A stretch of 64,000 bases of DNA from Artemisia argyi (GCA_030686995.1 CM060684.1:5353897-5417896), one strand, 5' to 3'; shown: positions 1 to 13,213, counted from the first letter of the stretch. The notes: generated from the letters alone by a model not told the origin. A program made the numbers and translations.

Positions 1-427
1 AATAGTAATATTATTAAGGGGTGAAGTGGGTTAAGTAACCCGGTGTAAATACACGGACCAAACCCGAAACCTTAAATAACAATTCAACTCTCTCGAACCG
101 AACTCGTACCAAATAATCAAAAATCTCGCGACACGTTCCAAAAATATAAATATCCGAACCAATATTAAAATAATTAAAATTGTTAGGTTATCCTAGTGCC
201 GGAGTCAATGTAGTGCCAAATAATAATCTCAAAAATAAATCATCACGAATGAACCAAACCAAACCATTAATAAATAATCGAATTCCATAAATAACATATG
301 ATTAAAAATCACATTCCAACGGTCATAAAATATCTCGTCACAATAAACTTTTTCAAATAATCCAAAATTATAATCTTTAAAGTAATGCGGGTTTTAAAAA
401 CGGCTCCCTAATTTGCCAGTTGTCACA
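1..427 (-). mobile_element. 3' LTR of Ty3 element A (truncated by window edge)
   Basis: This stretch matches 23458-23884 base for base without gaps; I count about 7 substitutions in 427. It is the end of a 3.5 kb LTR whose remaining 3.1 kb should lie left of the window. On the minus (coding) strand the LTR starts TGTGACAACTGG right after a purine-rich tract, so this is the 3' LTR of the minus-strand element. Confidence 0.9.
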
Positions 428-435
428 TCCTCCCA
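428..435 (-). other. Polypurine tract of element A
   Basis: On the minus strand TGGGAGGA lies directly before the LTR start TGTGACA. This is the expected place for the plus-strand primer of an LTR retrotransposon. It confirms the element's orientation and that the 3' LTR begins at 427. Confidence 0.75.
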
Positions 436-479
436 GCCTCAGAAGAAACCCGTCCCGGGTTTCTCTCGGAACAAACCAT

Positions 480-1027
480 CTACGAAGTAAAAAGCTTCGG
501 ATATCTCTTTCGAAACTCATCCTCACGTTCCCACGTGAATTCCGGTCCATGCCGCGAATTCCAACGAACTTTGATGAGCGGAATACGACTTCTCTTATGT
601 CGTTTAATCTCTCGATCCAAAATCTCAATCGGCTCTTCCACAAAATTCAAACTTTCATCCACACGAATATCCTTAATTGGTATAACCGGCGTTTCATCCG
701 AAAGACACTTCTTCAAATTTGCTAACATGAAACACATCATGAACTTTACTCAGTTCCGGTAGTAATTCCAACCGATAAGCCACGGGCCCAATTCTTTCCA
801 AAATAAGAAATGGTCCAATGTAGCGGGGATTAAGTTTCCAACATTTCCCAAAACGTATCACACCCTTCCAAGGCGAGACTTTCAGCATCACTTTGTCTCC
901 AACCTGGAATTCTAGGGGTTTACGTCTCTGATCGGCGTAACTTTTCTGCTAATCTCTAGCTGCTTGCAATCGATCTCGAATTTGCGTTACTTTCTCAGTA
1001 GTCTCCAAAATAAGCTCAGGGCCTGTG
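480..1027 (-). pseudogene. Element A integrase C-terminus and chromodomain (broken)
   Basis: This is the last part of the Ty3 pol polyprotein, separated from the integrase core by the solo LTR at 1028-4207. The minus-strand translation shows the C-terminal integrase motif with KLNPRYIGPF, then a chromodomain-like end with EEPIEILDREIKR and GPEFTWERED, ending in a stop at 480-482. Two lesions are visible: an in-frame TAG at 949-951 within QAARD-stop-QKSYADQ, and a one-base frameshift near 716-720 where the frame passes from FHVS to NLKKCLSDE. In intact relatives the C-terminal region targets integration to chromatin. The chromodomain type suggests a Tekay-like chromovirus (inference). Not functional. 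Confidence 0.88.
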
Positions 1028-4000
1028 TGTGACATTTCAAAAATTTCATGTCAATAATTTTAGTGTTTAATTATTTAACTATTCTATTTTTTTTAATAAT
1101 TAACTTCGTCTGAAGTTATCCGCGTACGTCATGACATGTTCAATTAATTCAACCGCGACTAGAATATGTTCAGTCTACACTTTTTTTTTATGCATTTTTG
1201 GTTCCTTACAATCCTATTTTAAAAGTCATAATTTACTCTGAGTCGAATTATTACCCTCTGAACATTTTTGTTCATCTCTATCTATATTTTACTATTTTAA
1301 TTTTAATTATTATTACTTTAATAATAAATAATATTAATTTAGTTATTTATTATTATTACGTTATTAATTACGAAAGTTTAATCGTGTAAACTTTCCTCGC
1401 GACCAACACAAAACTATGATGAGTCTACGTGTTCTAGACATTTTATCTTCACTAATAGTCATATTTTATATGAGTTATTGCCATTTTATCATTTTACGTA
1501 GACTTTGTACTTTTTACGTATTACGCGTATTTGAACCTACGTTATTGAGTTTTATCAGTGTATACGCACTCCGTTAAATTTATCACTCATTTGATATACT
1601 TAGTTGGAGTATATTGATAAGTTTTGACATTTTTGTAAGTATTATATTTTTACGTTGCTCGGTTTTAAATTTCATGACTTAAGGAGTTAACGTTAGTAAT
1701 TACCGGGATCAAACTATACCCTCTAAATCCTACACTATTATTATATAACTAGATAAACACTGTATTTATATAATTTTCCTACTTTTCTTCTGCTTGATCC
1801 ACGTATATACCATCAACTTTACACATGTTGATTAGTTGGTAACTTATAACATGCATATGATACTTTGATAACTATTACTTATATTAACTCATTAATAGCA
1901 AAAATATCCAAGGTTTGTGTTCTTCTCCCTTGTCCTTGCCGTGACATTAAGTAACCACAAATACCAATTCACCTTGATTTTTGGCTACAAAGTTTAAGCA
2001 CAAGTTAAAGTCTTAAGGTGTTACTACTAGATCTTGGTTTAAGTTCTTCATTCCTTGAGTGATTTAGAAGATTATCAAGAAGTTTAGGGGCTGAGGTAGA
2101 AGGGTTTTTACATGGTTTATATATGGTTGAAATCAAGACTTGGGTAAAGATTGAAGACAAGGATTAAAGACTAGAAGGATTAAGGGTTGATTTGTACTTG
2201 TCCTTGTATTGTTGTTTTCATCATCACCTTGTAAGATATACTTATTTTCTTTGTTTTTATTCATTTTGGTTGTAATAGACTACTGTAATTTTATATATTT
2301 CTATAATGTAATAGTGATTTTGTAAGTATTTGGCATTGTACCTAAAGTTTTAATCATGAAAATAAGCTATAACAAGCCCTAGTTAGATTTTATAAATCTG
2401 AATTCTGAATCAGCCCTAAAGATGGAATAGTCTGCACAACTTGGTAAGTTATGGACCTGAGGTAATTAGATAGGGTGATATAGCTATGTCTTGTGGTCGT
2501 TTCGCCGGGTGGCGCATCTTATAACTCATCCCGATGAGTAAATGAGAGCCAAAATGGCGAAAGGTGTCAAAATCTGCACACCAGATTTCATTTAGAAAAA
2601 GCTCATAGTTCTGGTCATTTTAGGAGCTCGGTCCAGTTTTATGAAATCTAGGTAACATGTAGACTTAAACGTAGCCAAAAACGTCACCTCAATCGGGGTT
2701 GTAGAACTCTACTTATGGTCATTTTCGTGGGACTGCAGTTGACTAAAAACTTTCTGCAATGGAATAAAAGTATATATAGTTATTAGACTATTGAAATAAG
2801 TTAATTTTGACTTGAAGACACCTAAAAATGATAAATATGTGTAGACACTTTACTAAGAATGTAAAAGGCAAAACATATTGATTTATGGTTTATAAATAAC
2901 ATAGTCACTTAGATGGAATAACTATATCTATAAAAACCGAATTTGACGAAAAGTATTATTTTGATGGAATGACTTGAGTACACTACTACCCTCTTGGGTA
3001 CTATTTTCACAAATTACTCATTACCTATTTAACATGACTTAAACATAATAATTTGGGATATAGGTGAAATATTAAAAGAGACATAACCTCGACTCTAGGA
3101 TGACTTATAAACCCGACTCTAGGATGACTTATTAATAGGGGCTTGTTACTATTTTTCATAAAAACCAAACTTTTATACTTTTGTGAACTTACAAAAATAT
3201 GTACAATGTCAAGAGTATAATAAATACTTTCATAAAATCTACTTGGTACATTCTCGTTAAATATCTAAGACGCGACTATTATATATTTTTTTCTTAGGTC
3301 GTGCTGATTCCTTATCGTTGTGCTATTCTTCCATATACCGTTCTACCATACTTTCCGGCACCGTTGTGTTACTTTCATCACTACAGTCTACGGTGAGTTC
3401 ATAGCCTCGCTTTTACTTATTTAAACGTTTTATAAACCTTGCGAGGGGGATACATGCTAGTCTTACAAACGGAATACAAGTAGTTTCACGATTACATAAT
3501 TATAGACATTGAGTAACTTTGCCATCAAGTCCCTAATTTCATGAACCGTTAATTACGTGCGTAAACGCTAGTATTATAGATATGCATATTTGGCCTGGCG
3601 GGCCTGTTCGGGTGAGTAGCGCTCATTTGACAACTGTGGGTCAAACGGACATATAATATTGAGAATTGAGGTAAATGGCAATTGAATACCTTGTGAGGGG
3701 CATTTAAACTAGGTCAAGGTTCGGTTTCATGAGCTCAATGCTATAAATCTTATTTCCCGACTTGTATTTGTTACATGTCAACTTAATTACGGGCGTAGCC
3801 CAACTTCTTTTAAACTGAATAATACTTGTATTCAACTGCTTACATATTAAACTCTATGAATTCACTCAACTTTATGTTGACTTTTTAGCATGTATTTTCT
3901 CAGGTATTATTGGCTAGTTGAGCATTGGGAGCAATCGGAGTCGCGTGGATATCAAACATTGAAGGACTTGTTTTCTTCACATTCGATAATTATTTTCTTT

Positions 4001-4207
4001 AAATATGCAAATGAGTCATTTTTGAACTCTTGTAACTTAAGTTTTAAATATAAATTGTTGGGACCTTTGTACTCTGATTTATCAAATCGAACGTGACATT
4101 TTTTTTTAAACGTCTCTTTTGAGGTCGTTTTATGTAACTTGTTTTATAAACTATAAAGTGACCCAAATTGGTATTCCGCTGCGTTGTAAAATTTTGGGGG
4201 TGTCACA
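1028..4207 (+). mobile_element. Solo LTR of a Ty3-like element inserted in integrase
   Basis: The segment begins TGTGACATTTC and ends GGGGGTGTCACA, so it has TG..CA ends and a perfect 7-bp terminal inverted repeat. It is flanked by the 5-bp duplication CTGTG at 1023-1027 and 4208-4212. Removing it and one CTGTG restores a continuous integrase frame through the target site. There is no internal domain, PBS or second LTR, so it is a solo LTR left by LTR-LTR recombination. Its end resembles the other LTRs here, but it lies in the opposite orientation to element A. The 68-codon frame at 3890-4096 inside it is not supported as a gene. Confidence 0.92.
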
Positions 4208-4212
4208 CTGTG

Positions 4213-4982
4213 AGTTGGCTATCTCCAACTTCAGCCCAACCAATAGGTGAACGACATTTACGACTATATAAAGCTTCAAATGGTGCAGCTTTAAGACTTG
4301 TGTGGTAGCTATTGTTATAGGAGAACTCCGCAAGGGGTAGATATTTCTCCCAGCCTTTACCAAAGTCTATTATGCATACACGAAGCATATCCTCCAAAGT
4401 CTGAATAGTTCTCTCACTTTGACCATCGGTTTGGGGGTGATATGCAGCACTCATATCAAGTCTCGTCCCCAAAGCGGTTTGAAGTGATCGCCACAATGCT
4501 GACGTAAAGCGGCTGTCGCGATCAGAAATAATCGATATCGGAACTCCATGACAAGAAACAATTTCCTTCACGTACAACCTCGCAAGTTTGTCAACACTAT
4601 CATCTTCACTAATCGCCAGGAAATGAGCAGACTTAGTCAATCGATCCACAATTACCCATATAGCGTCACACCCGCTAGCTGTCTTTGGTAATTTGGTAAT
4701 AAAGTCCATCGTAATCCGCTCCCATTTCCAAACTGGGAGTTCTGGCTGCGTCAATAATCCTGATGGTCTTTGATGTTCTGCCTTAACCTTAGAGCAAGTC
4801 AAACACTTACTAACGTACAACGCTATATCTGCCTTCGTATTTGGCCACCAATATAACTTTTTCAAATCCTGGTACATCTTATCAGACCCAGGATGAATAG
4901 AGTATCTTGACTTATGTCTCCAAAACAATGGTACCCAACTTCGGTCTCCAAAACATAATACTCCATCAGAACGCTTAACAAA
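4213..4982 (-). pseudogene. Element A integrase zinc-binding and catalytic core
   Basis: This continues the gag-pol frame past a TGA at 4983-4985; both pieces are in the same frame. The translation shows the zinc-binding region ([11 protein letters not shown], then CLTCSKVK) and a DDE core: the first D in [10 protein letters not shown], the second in [14 protein letters not shown], the E in [15 protein letters not shown]. It ends at GDSQLT where the solo LTR entered; the missing end is at 480-1027. Integrase would insert element cDNA into chromosomes, but here the protein is cut twice and must be inactive. Confidence 0.92.
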
Positions 4983-7900
4983 TCACTTCTCATTTTCTGC
5001 CATCCCAAATTTGTTCTCAGCAGATCGATTTTCTGCTTTCAACGCTTCCGTTTGAGCTTCTAATATTTGAGACGGTAATGGCGATACGATAGTCATTCCT
5101 AATGACCTAACTCGTAACGGTGGAATTCTCTCCTTTCGACTAAGAGCATCAGCAACAACGTTTGCTTTACCGGGATGGTAGCGAATTTCACAATCATAAT
5201 CGCTTAGCAACTCGATCCAACGTCGTTGTCTCATGTTGAGCTCTTTTTGATTCAAGATGTGTTGTAGACTTTTGTGGTCGGTAAACACCACACACTTGGT
5301 TCCATACAAGTAATGTCTCCATATCCTCAAGGCAAAAACCACCGCACCGAACTCCAAATCATGGGTGGTGTAGTTCTTCTCGTGCTTCTTGAGCTGTCGG
5401 GAAGCATAAGCTATTACCTTCTCTCGTTGCATTAATACAGCTCCCAAACCTTTATGCGAAGCGTCACAGTAGACGACGAAGTCCTCGCTACCTTCAGGTA
5501 ATGCCAAGATAGGAGCACTACACAACATCTCCTTAAGTAACTGAAATGCTTCCTCTTCCTTATCTCCCCATTCGTACTTAACACTCTTTTGAGTCAATTT
5601 GGTCAACGGTTTTGCTATCTTCGAAAATCCCTCAATGAATCTTCGGTAATAACCGGCTAAACCCAAAAATTGACGAACTTCTGTTGGGGTCGTAGGTGCA
5701 GCCCAATCTTTAATCGCTTCAATCTTAGCAGGATCTACATGAACTCCTTGTCTATCAATCACATGACCCAGAAATTGTACCGTCGGAATCCAAAATTCAC
5801 ATTTAGAAAACTTGGCATACAGTTTCTCTTTCCTGAGCAATTCTAAGATAAGTCTTAGATGCTCCTCATGCTCCTTCTCACTCTTCGAATAAATTAGAAT
5901 GTCATCGATAAACACAATCACGAACTTATCTAAGTAAGGCTTACACACCCGATTCATGAGATCTATGAATACCGCCGGTGCGTTAGTCAACCCAAACGGC
6001 ATCACCTGAAACTCGTAATGCCCGTAACGGGTTCTGAAAGCCGTTTTCGGAATATCTTCCTCGCGAACTCGAAGTTGATGATATCCCGATCTCAAATCCA
6101 TCTTTGAATACACACTCGATCCTTGAAGCTGATCGAACAGATCATCGATCCTCGGTAACGGGTATCTATTCTTCACCGTTAACTTGTTCAACTCTCGATA
6201 ATCAATACACATACGAAACGATCCATCCTTCTTCTTCACAAATAAGACCGGGGCTCCCCAAGGTGAAGAACTTGGTCTTATAAATCCCTTTTCACCTAAC
6301 TTCGCTAATTGTTTCGACAACTCTTCCAGTTCAATAGGTGCAAGACGATAAGGCGCTCGTGCCACGGGTGCGGCACCAGGTATCAACTCAATCTGAAATT
6401 CTACTTGCCTAGTAGGTGGGATTCCCGGCAATTCATCGGGAAACACATCCGAAAAATCACGAACTATAGGCACATCTCCAATGCACCTTTCCTTCTTCTC
6501 CTTCCCTCCTTTCTCAGAAATTTGTGCTAAGAAAAGGCAACATCCTTTTTCCGTTAGCTTCGGCAATTTAGTGTAAGATATGACCGCTAATCTAGATGGG
6601 CCTCTCAATTCCTTTCGATCTCCTGGTATGTTCAGAATCTCTTTGCCGTAAGGCATACGCACGATCTTCTCATCGCAAAGTATGTGAGCATGATACTTCG
6701 AAAACCAATCCATTCCAACAATAATATCAAAACTTCCTAACGTGACGGGTAGAAGATCTATGTTGAAAGGACGATTCAGAAAGTTTAACGTGCAACCGCG
6801 AATGATATTCCTAATCCTTTCTATGTCTCCATTAGCTAACTCTACATCATAACCAATTCCCAACGCCATCGGGGGTTTCTCTAGTAAGGGTGCAAACTTA
6901 GTGGACACAAAACTCTTATCGGCACCAGTATCAAATAGTATGGAAGCATAACGATTATTGAGAAGGAACGTACCAGTAACGACGTTCGGATCTTCTCCTT
7001 TCTCGTTCCCAAGTGCATACACTCTTCCATGAGCAGCTCCAGCTTCCACACGTTGGTCCCCATTATCTTGTCGTCCACGGTTTCCTCCAGCTCCACGGTT
7101 TCCATGATTGTACCCATTACCACCCGATTCTTGATTTCCTCGGTTCCATGATTCCCTACACTCATTCCTATAATGTCCCTTCTTTCCACATCCATAACAA
7201 GTAACATTTGCCTTACTCATAGTTTCAGGAGTAGCTTGAACCATAGCAAGTGGTCGAGCTCTACAGTCCTTAGCTATGTGTCCCATCTTAGAGCAATTCT
7301 TGCACACCACAGTACATCGTCCAGAATGATTCCCATAACATCGGTTACAATTGGGTGCATTTCCATTGTAACTCTTCTTATCTTCATCTCCCATAGCATA
7401 AGCCCTAGTAGTTGTTTGTCGCTTGTTTCGATGATCAATAACCTTAGAATGATTATCCCTCTTCCTCTTTCCATTCTTGTCTTTCTCAGCTTCTTCCAAT
7501 GCCAACGAGTCCATCAATTGTTGAGCAATAGTGATAGCCTCATGAATGTTTGCAGGCTTAGCAGAAATCACATCGTTCCTTGTAGCTACCGGCAAACCAT
7601 CGGTATACCTCTCAATCCTTTGAGTCTCAGTCCTAACCATATCGGGACAAAGTAAGGCTAACTCTCGATAGCGGCGATTGTAAGTTGCCATATCGGTACC
7701 TTTCACCTTATGATTCCAGAACTCAATCTCCAGCTTCTTAGCCTCATTCCTTGGGCAGTAAGTCTGAATCAGCAAGGACTTAAATTGCTCCCAAGTCATA
7801 GCATAAGCCACATCACTCCCAACCGAATTTTGGTAATTGTTCCACCAGGTTAAAGCTTCATCCTTGAAAGTAAAAGAAGCAAACTTTACCTTTGCATTCT

Positions 7901-8333
7901 CCGCACAACCACTGACCTTAAACACTAACTCAGTCTTCTCTATCCACCTGACCAAGTAGACCACTCCTTCAGTTCCACCAAACTCAATAGGTCCACAGAT
8001 TCTAAACTCCTTATAGTTACATCCATTAGCACGAACAGGTGGAAATGTTCCAGCATAATTGTTGGAATGATTTGACTCAGCTAGTAGCTTAGCAACTCGT
8101 TGCTCCACAAGTTGATTGATCATTGCTTGATCCACAGTAGGTGCATTAAGTGGAACATGACCATTGTCTCCTTGAACATCAACATTCTGATTCCTGTTGT
8201 TGCGGTTAGTAGTGTCCAGGTTATCAGGAGTAGGGGTTTCAATATTTCGAGTAGGACGGCGTCCTCGACGACTAGCGGTAGTCGTTGCAGGACCAGTTCT
8301 GGTAGCTCTAACAGGGTTTCGTCGTGGGGCAAT
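4983..8333 (-). pseudogene. Element A gag-protease-RT-RNase H polyprotein
   Basis: This is a long minus-strand frame, 1050 residues from the first internal Met at 8135. Domains in order, numbered from that Met: gag core about 60-170; zinc knuckles at 263-274 (atypical), 278-291 and 313-326 (CX2CX4HX4C); aspartic protease DTGA at 402-405; reverse transcriptase about 595-790 with the catalytic FIDD at 742-745; RNase H about 885-1000 with YCDAS near 890. The frame continues upstream to an APRRNP sequence typical of this gag start, but the codon before it is ATT (8331-8333) where ATG is expected. A TGA at 4983-4985 separates it from integrase. Family: Ty3/Gypsy. With the start lost and pol truncated, it is a dead but recent copy. 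Confidence 0.93.
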
Positions 8334-8595
8334 TAATCTAAGTCACAATACAAGGTTCGTAAGTCTCCAATAACACGTACCATAACGTCTAACAAGAATC
8401 CGATTGGTGAAAGTCGAAATACGAACATAATACCAATACAATATCAGCCACGCAAATAGGAACACAATTCTCCATGTATGCCAAAAATCGTAGAATATCA
8501 TACGAAATCACCATCGTCCATACAAGTAGCGATCGATACTTCGTTCCAAAATACCAAAAGACATAATAAATACTAATCGTTCCATACGAGACAAA
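8334..8595 (-). other. Element A leader between upstream ORF and gag
   Basis: Short internal stretch of element A just 5' of gag in the coding direction. It continues at 18894-18994 on the far side of element B. I see no coding signal; the minus-strand frame overlapping it (8389-8661) runs into element B and is not supported. Confidence 0.6.
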
Positions 8596-8600
8596 CATAC

Positions 8601-10269
8601 TGTAACACCCCCAATTCATGTCTGCAGCGGAATTCGAACTGGGTGTTACTGGACGGCACAATAGTCACAATAATAGAAAACGAACTCCAATTGAGTCGTT
8701 TTTAAAAGATTTATCATTCAAATTATATAAATATCAGAGATTACAAAATGAGGTCCCAATTGGTTCAATGTTTACAAATCACATTAAGTGAGTTTTTGAA
8801 TGATAATAAAATTTATAGCCCTCTTGAGTATCCGTGTCCTTCCGTGCCATCCTTGATCGTCATGAACCTGAAATACATGCTTGAGAGGTCAACACAAAGG
8901 TTGAGTGATATTCATAGAGTTTGTTAAATTGTTTGAACACAATGTGTTGGTAGTTAAATCGTTTGAACACAATAATCGTAGTGTTTGTAGTTAAATCGTA
9001 TGAACACAATAATCGTAGTGTTTGTAGGTAAATCGTTTGAACACAATAATCGTAGTGTTTGTAGGTAAATCGTTTGAACACAATAATCGTAGTGTGAGCT
9101 GTAGACTCACACCAATGTTTGGAAAACAAAACAGGTAGGCTACGTTATTATACGCCCATAAAATGTATTATACACTAAGCTTATGAAACCAAAACGTTAA
9201 CGTGTACCAATATCGATTGGCAGATTTATCCCGGTAGGTACTTTGCCGTCATACCTAATGTCTCAAATATTAATGCATTTGTTTGAACTAATCAAAACAA
9301 ATGGGATTCGTCAATCCCAATAGGCCTATTCACAATATTCGCGCTCACTTGCAAGTAACCCTCGCAAGTGATTAAATGGTTCATACTAAGGGATCTTGGT
9401 TTGGCAAGGATGTTACTTAGTGATAATAAAACATAGTCGAATAACATACAGTAGAAAGCATTGTGTTCGAGTAGAAAAATAATAGCATGTATTCCCCCCA
9501 AGGGTTTGTAAAACATTGAAGTAATGTAAAGTGGGGCTATGAACTCACCTTAAGTAAGATAGCAAGTAATGAATGTAACGGTTGAATCGTGAAGGTTTCT
9601 ACGAGCAACCTATAATCGAATGTTGCGACTTAGGATCGGAGTAATGTCTAAGGAGACATAAACACGCCAATATATATCTTGCACTTAGTCCATGATGTGG
9701 TATGATGTATAGTATAAGTCTTTGAAAGAAAGATTCATGAAACATGTATGTTTAGTATATCGTTTACTACCGTTCGGGCCGACATAATTCAGAAGTCATG
9801 TTAGTAAGCGTTCGAGGAGCCAGGACACTTTAATTCGTAAATCCACAACTCAACTCGATGGCTTACATAATGAACTCCTCACATGAGGCTCCCTACTATT
9901 GTAGTAGTTGATGAAATATATAAGTTTTGATCCGGAAAGTTACATGTCCGATATTTGAATAAACTTAGGAAAGTTTATTAGTACATGAAGATTGTTATTA
10001 GGGATAGTTTCATAAGTCTTGAATGACCATTTTCTGTTGGTAAAATCTCATGGTTTCCTTTTAGGTGAAGTAGATCCAAATTGTTTGTTCAAGTTATCGC
10101 CAATTCCTTGTTTCATGTTTACGCCTATGTAAGTTGGTATGGTCATTTCGTCATGGCCTAGCCATGACCTTTGGTCCTTGTTCCAAGGTCATGAGACACA
10201 ACCTTGGCTCTATCCATGGTTGTGGTCTTGATTATAGGTCATAAGACCCCTTTGGTCTTCATAAACCAT
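8601..10269 (-). mobile_element. Element B 3' LTR, direct half
   Basis: Collinear with 15270-16938 and almost identical. The match stops at AAACCAT in the middle of the LTR, where sequence switches to internal element sequence. The minus-strand frames at 8860-9129 and 9292-9516 recur in the other LTR and are LTR sequence, not genes. Confidence 0.88.
8922..9096. repeat. Minisatellite in element B LTR
   Basis: About five imperfect tandem copies of a 37-39 bp unit containing AATCGTTTGAACACAATAAT. The same array is at 15591-15765 in the other LTR. Confidence 0.85.
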
Positions 10270-10824
10270 GACATAAACACTAGATAAAACAACAGATTAC
10301 CTACTAGGCTATGATTGCAACAACTATCCCAATTTCCATTAGTATGAGATTTACATTTTGGTTTTCATAATGATAGTGCAATAACAAACAAACTCATTGC
10401 GAGGCCATGTAGCCATATGCATGGGCAGCTGTACAATTCAAACAGGACTTGGTCCAACCACATGTTCAACATTTATTCCATTATTCGATGTCTATGTCAA
10501 TTGCAATTGTTGTTCAACTACTATATCAATTGCTATTGATACTTGACAACTATATCGAGTTCTATTTGATATTCAACTACTATATCAATTCCTATTAATA
10601 TTCGATTGCTATATCAATTTCCTTTGATATTCGACTATTACCATACCTTTCCTACATAAAAGTAAGCCTCATCCTACGCCATACACTGAAATGACAAATC
10701 AAATTACATCACCGGTAATCCCAGACTTTGGTCCTCATAAGTAAACACACCTGTTCATCGACACCACTCCAACATATAACACACAAAGAACTTCGGGACG
10801 AAGTTCCCCGTAAGGGGTAGAGAC
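10270..10824 (+). mobile_element. Element B internal 3' end with polypurine tract, inverted
   Basis: Internal sequence of element B in reverse orientation relative to the rest. It includes a degenerate array around CTATATCAATT (10500-10640) and ends with a purine-rich AAGGGGTAGAG tract at 10812-10822 directly before an LTR start at 10825. That is the normal order internal, PPT, 3' LTR, but on the plus strand instead of the minus. No coding frame seen. Confidence 0.7.
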
Positions 10825-12771
10825 TGTAACAATTCGCATTTTCAGGATATTTACTTTTCCCGGAAAATTTCACTATTCACTTTTACTATTCATTTTTCCC
10901 GAAAATTTTCCCGAAATTTGATTTTTATTTCTTGGGCTGAAGTGATAAATCATTTCCATGGCAAATTAAAAGTTTGACATTCATAAGCTCATTTTCGTGA
11001 AAGTTATTAAGGAATTACACGGAATTACACGTTTTAGGGTAAAACGTCATTCAGAAATTCTACGCACAACGAAATTCGGTCGCGTTAATTTTCCCCGTAT
11101 CAGAAAAATGTTTGACACACTCATGATTTATTTGAGAATAAATCATGACTGAGAAAAACATGACCAAAATAAACCTCGGCCGTGAAAAACTGGAATTTTC
11201 AGTTTTAAGCGTTTTTACTCAGCCGTAACCTTAGCCTATACCTGCACCGCGTTTCTAAGACGATTTGAGTTTTCAACTTATTAGAAAAAGTCAACATATT
11301 TTTCCCTCCTCCATTGACCAAAAATCATTCCTTGATTTTATAAGTCATTTCGTGATTTTTAGGCTTACGGTTTGATGTCTAAAAGACATTTAATACCAAC
11401 CGACACTAGACTGAGCCCAGTCTAGACATCATAAGTCATTTTAAATCATTTTTATCACATTAGAAAAGTAACATTTTACTTTTCTCAATTTTACGCAATA
11501 TTCGTACGTTTTACGTATTACGCGTTTTAGACCCGTGTTTCCAGTTTTTAGCAGGGTTTACCACCCAAATGGAACCTACCACTCATTTTATATTTTATTA
11601 TGGGACATATGGACATGTCTAACAATACTTTCAAATTCCATAAATTTACGACACCCGGTTTTACGTTTTGAGGCTTAATCATTTACGATTGGCATTTCCC
11701 GGAGTCAAAACACACTAGATATCTTGGATAATATCATCCAAAGTCCAACCCTTGTTCTCCAAGGTCTTCAAACCGCCATAGGGGGGGGGATTCACACTAG
11801 GTGGAAAGATCTCATGCATTGTACTCTTGGATGCTTACATGTGTTGAACTTGGCCTCCAAGGGTTGACAAGTCAACACAAGTAACCTCCTTAAGACCCTA
11901 TAAAAGCCCCCATCCCTCCCTTGTTGCCGTCCACTTCCATACACACCAACACCATTCCATTTGCTAATTCTCTTCCAAGTTTCATGCATGATTCAAGTGC
12001 TAGTTCAAGGTAGAAACCCTAGATAGGTTATCATTCATCAAACACTTCCATAACCTTATATACTTGGTGATTTCTCTTGAGTTTAAATCCACTCAAGTCA
12101 CCTAAACCTTCATCATCCATCTTTCAAGAATACCAAGGGTAGAAAGATTGCATGAAGTGAAAAAGGGTTGAAGCAAGTCTATCAAAGTCCTATCCTTACA
12201 TGTTAACTTCCTTTCATCTTTGAAAGCCAAAAGTTGTGAGCCAAACCCTAACTTGATTCTTGTTAAATAATCATGTTCATGTTATTTACATACTATTTGT
12301 GCTATATTATGTCTTGTAGTTATGTCCATGATGTATAAAAGTGAGTAAAACAAGTTATTGTACATGATTGATAAGACAAGTTCATAAAACAAGTAAACTA
12401 GTGACTTTGTTGGTATAACCTGATCAAAATGGTAAAAATATGATGTTGGATCATTACATATTACAGTAGAGGACTTAACAAGGAAACCATAGCAATTTGA
12501 ACCACCCAAAACGAGTATACGAGTCAAAAGTTATGGCGATTTGAAATTACCAAAGATTTCCGGCAAAACTGCCAAATAGCTTCCTGATCAAATTTGGGTT
12601 TTGAAAGTCCTACTTCTGGTCCGATTCATCAAAAAGTTAAAACACGAAAGTTGTCCGGAACGACGTTTTCGTTCAGGAACAAAGAAGCTCGAGCCCTGAA
12701 AACGCTTTCCGAGTGATAAAATTCTTCAAATTCTAAACAGCCCATTTTTAGACAAAGTCATTACATATAGG
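10825..12771 (+). mobile_element. Element B LTR second half, inverted
   Basis: Reverse complement of 16941-18888 (1947 versus 1948 bp) with few differences. The mirrored frames at 11792-11989 and 12282-12527 equal those at 17723-17920 and 17185-17430. Together with 8601-10269 it accounts for one full LTR, missing about 2 bp at the breakpoint. Confidence 0.9.
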
Positions 12772-13035
12772 TGTAACACCCCCAATTCATGTCTGCAGCG
12801 GAATTCGAACTGGGTGTTACTGGACGGCACAATAGTCACAATAATAGAAAACGAACTCCAATTGAGTCGTTTTTAAAAGATTTATCATTCAAATTATATA
12901 AATATCAGAGATTACAAAATGAGGTCCCAATTGGTTCAATGTTTACAAATCACATTAAGTGAGTTTTTGAATGATAATAAAATTTATAGCCCTCTTGAGT
13001 ATCCGTGTCCTTCCGTGCCATCCTTGATCGTCATG
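12772..13035 (-). mobile_element. Extra 264-bp LTR end fragment in element B
   Basis: Identical or nearly so to 8601-8864 and to the start of 15270-18888, then diverges abruptly after GTCATG. It is a third copy of the LTR terminus. It abuts the inverted half LTR with a possible 1-base overlap. Confidence 0.88.
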
Positions 13036-13082
13036 GTTTGAAGCGATGTCGGTGAAAAGATAGGATTTCTTGTGGTGAATAT

Positions 13083-13213
13083 AATGTAGGTATCATGCCA
13101 TACCCGAACAATGTAGGTATCAAGCCATACCCGAGCAATGTAATGTAGGTATCAAGCCATACCCGAGCAATGTAATGTAGGTATCAAGCCATACCCGAGC
13201 AATGTAATGTAGG
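13083..13213. repeat. 32-bp tandem array in element B
   Basis: About four copies of a unit containing GGTATCAAGCCATACCCGAG, each separated by a short AATGT linker. Confidence 0.88.

Noticed and set aside
3890..4096. 68-residue frame in the solo LTR
   Set aside because: No homology seen; LTRs rarely encode proteins and the frame is short.
8860..9516. Two minus-strand frames of 89 and 74 residues, repeated at 15529-16185
   Set aside because: They lie within both LTR copies of element B and include its minisatellite; recurrence reflects the LTR, not a gene family.
11792..12527. Frames identical to 17185-17920 on the other strand
   Set aside because: They mark the inverted half LTR and show no domain; used as evidence for the inversion only.
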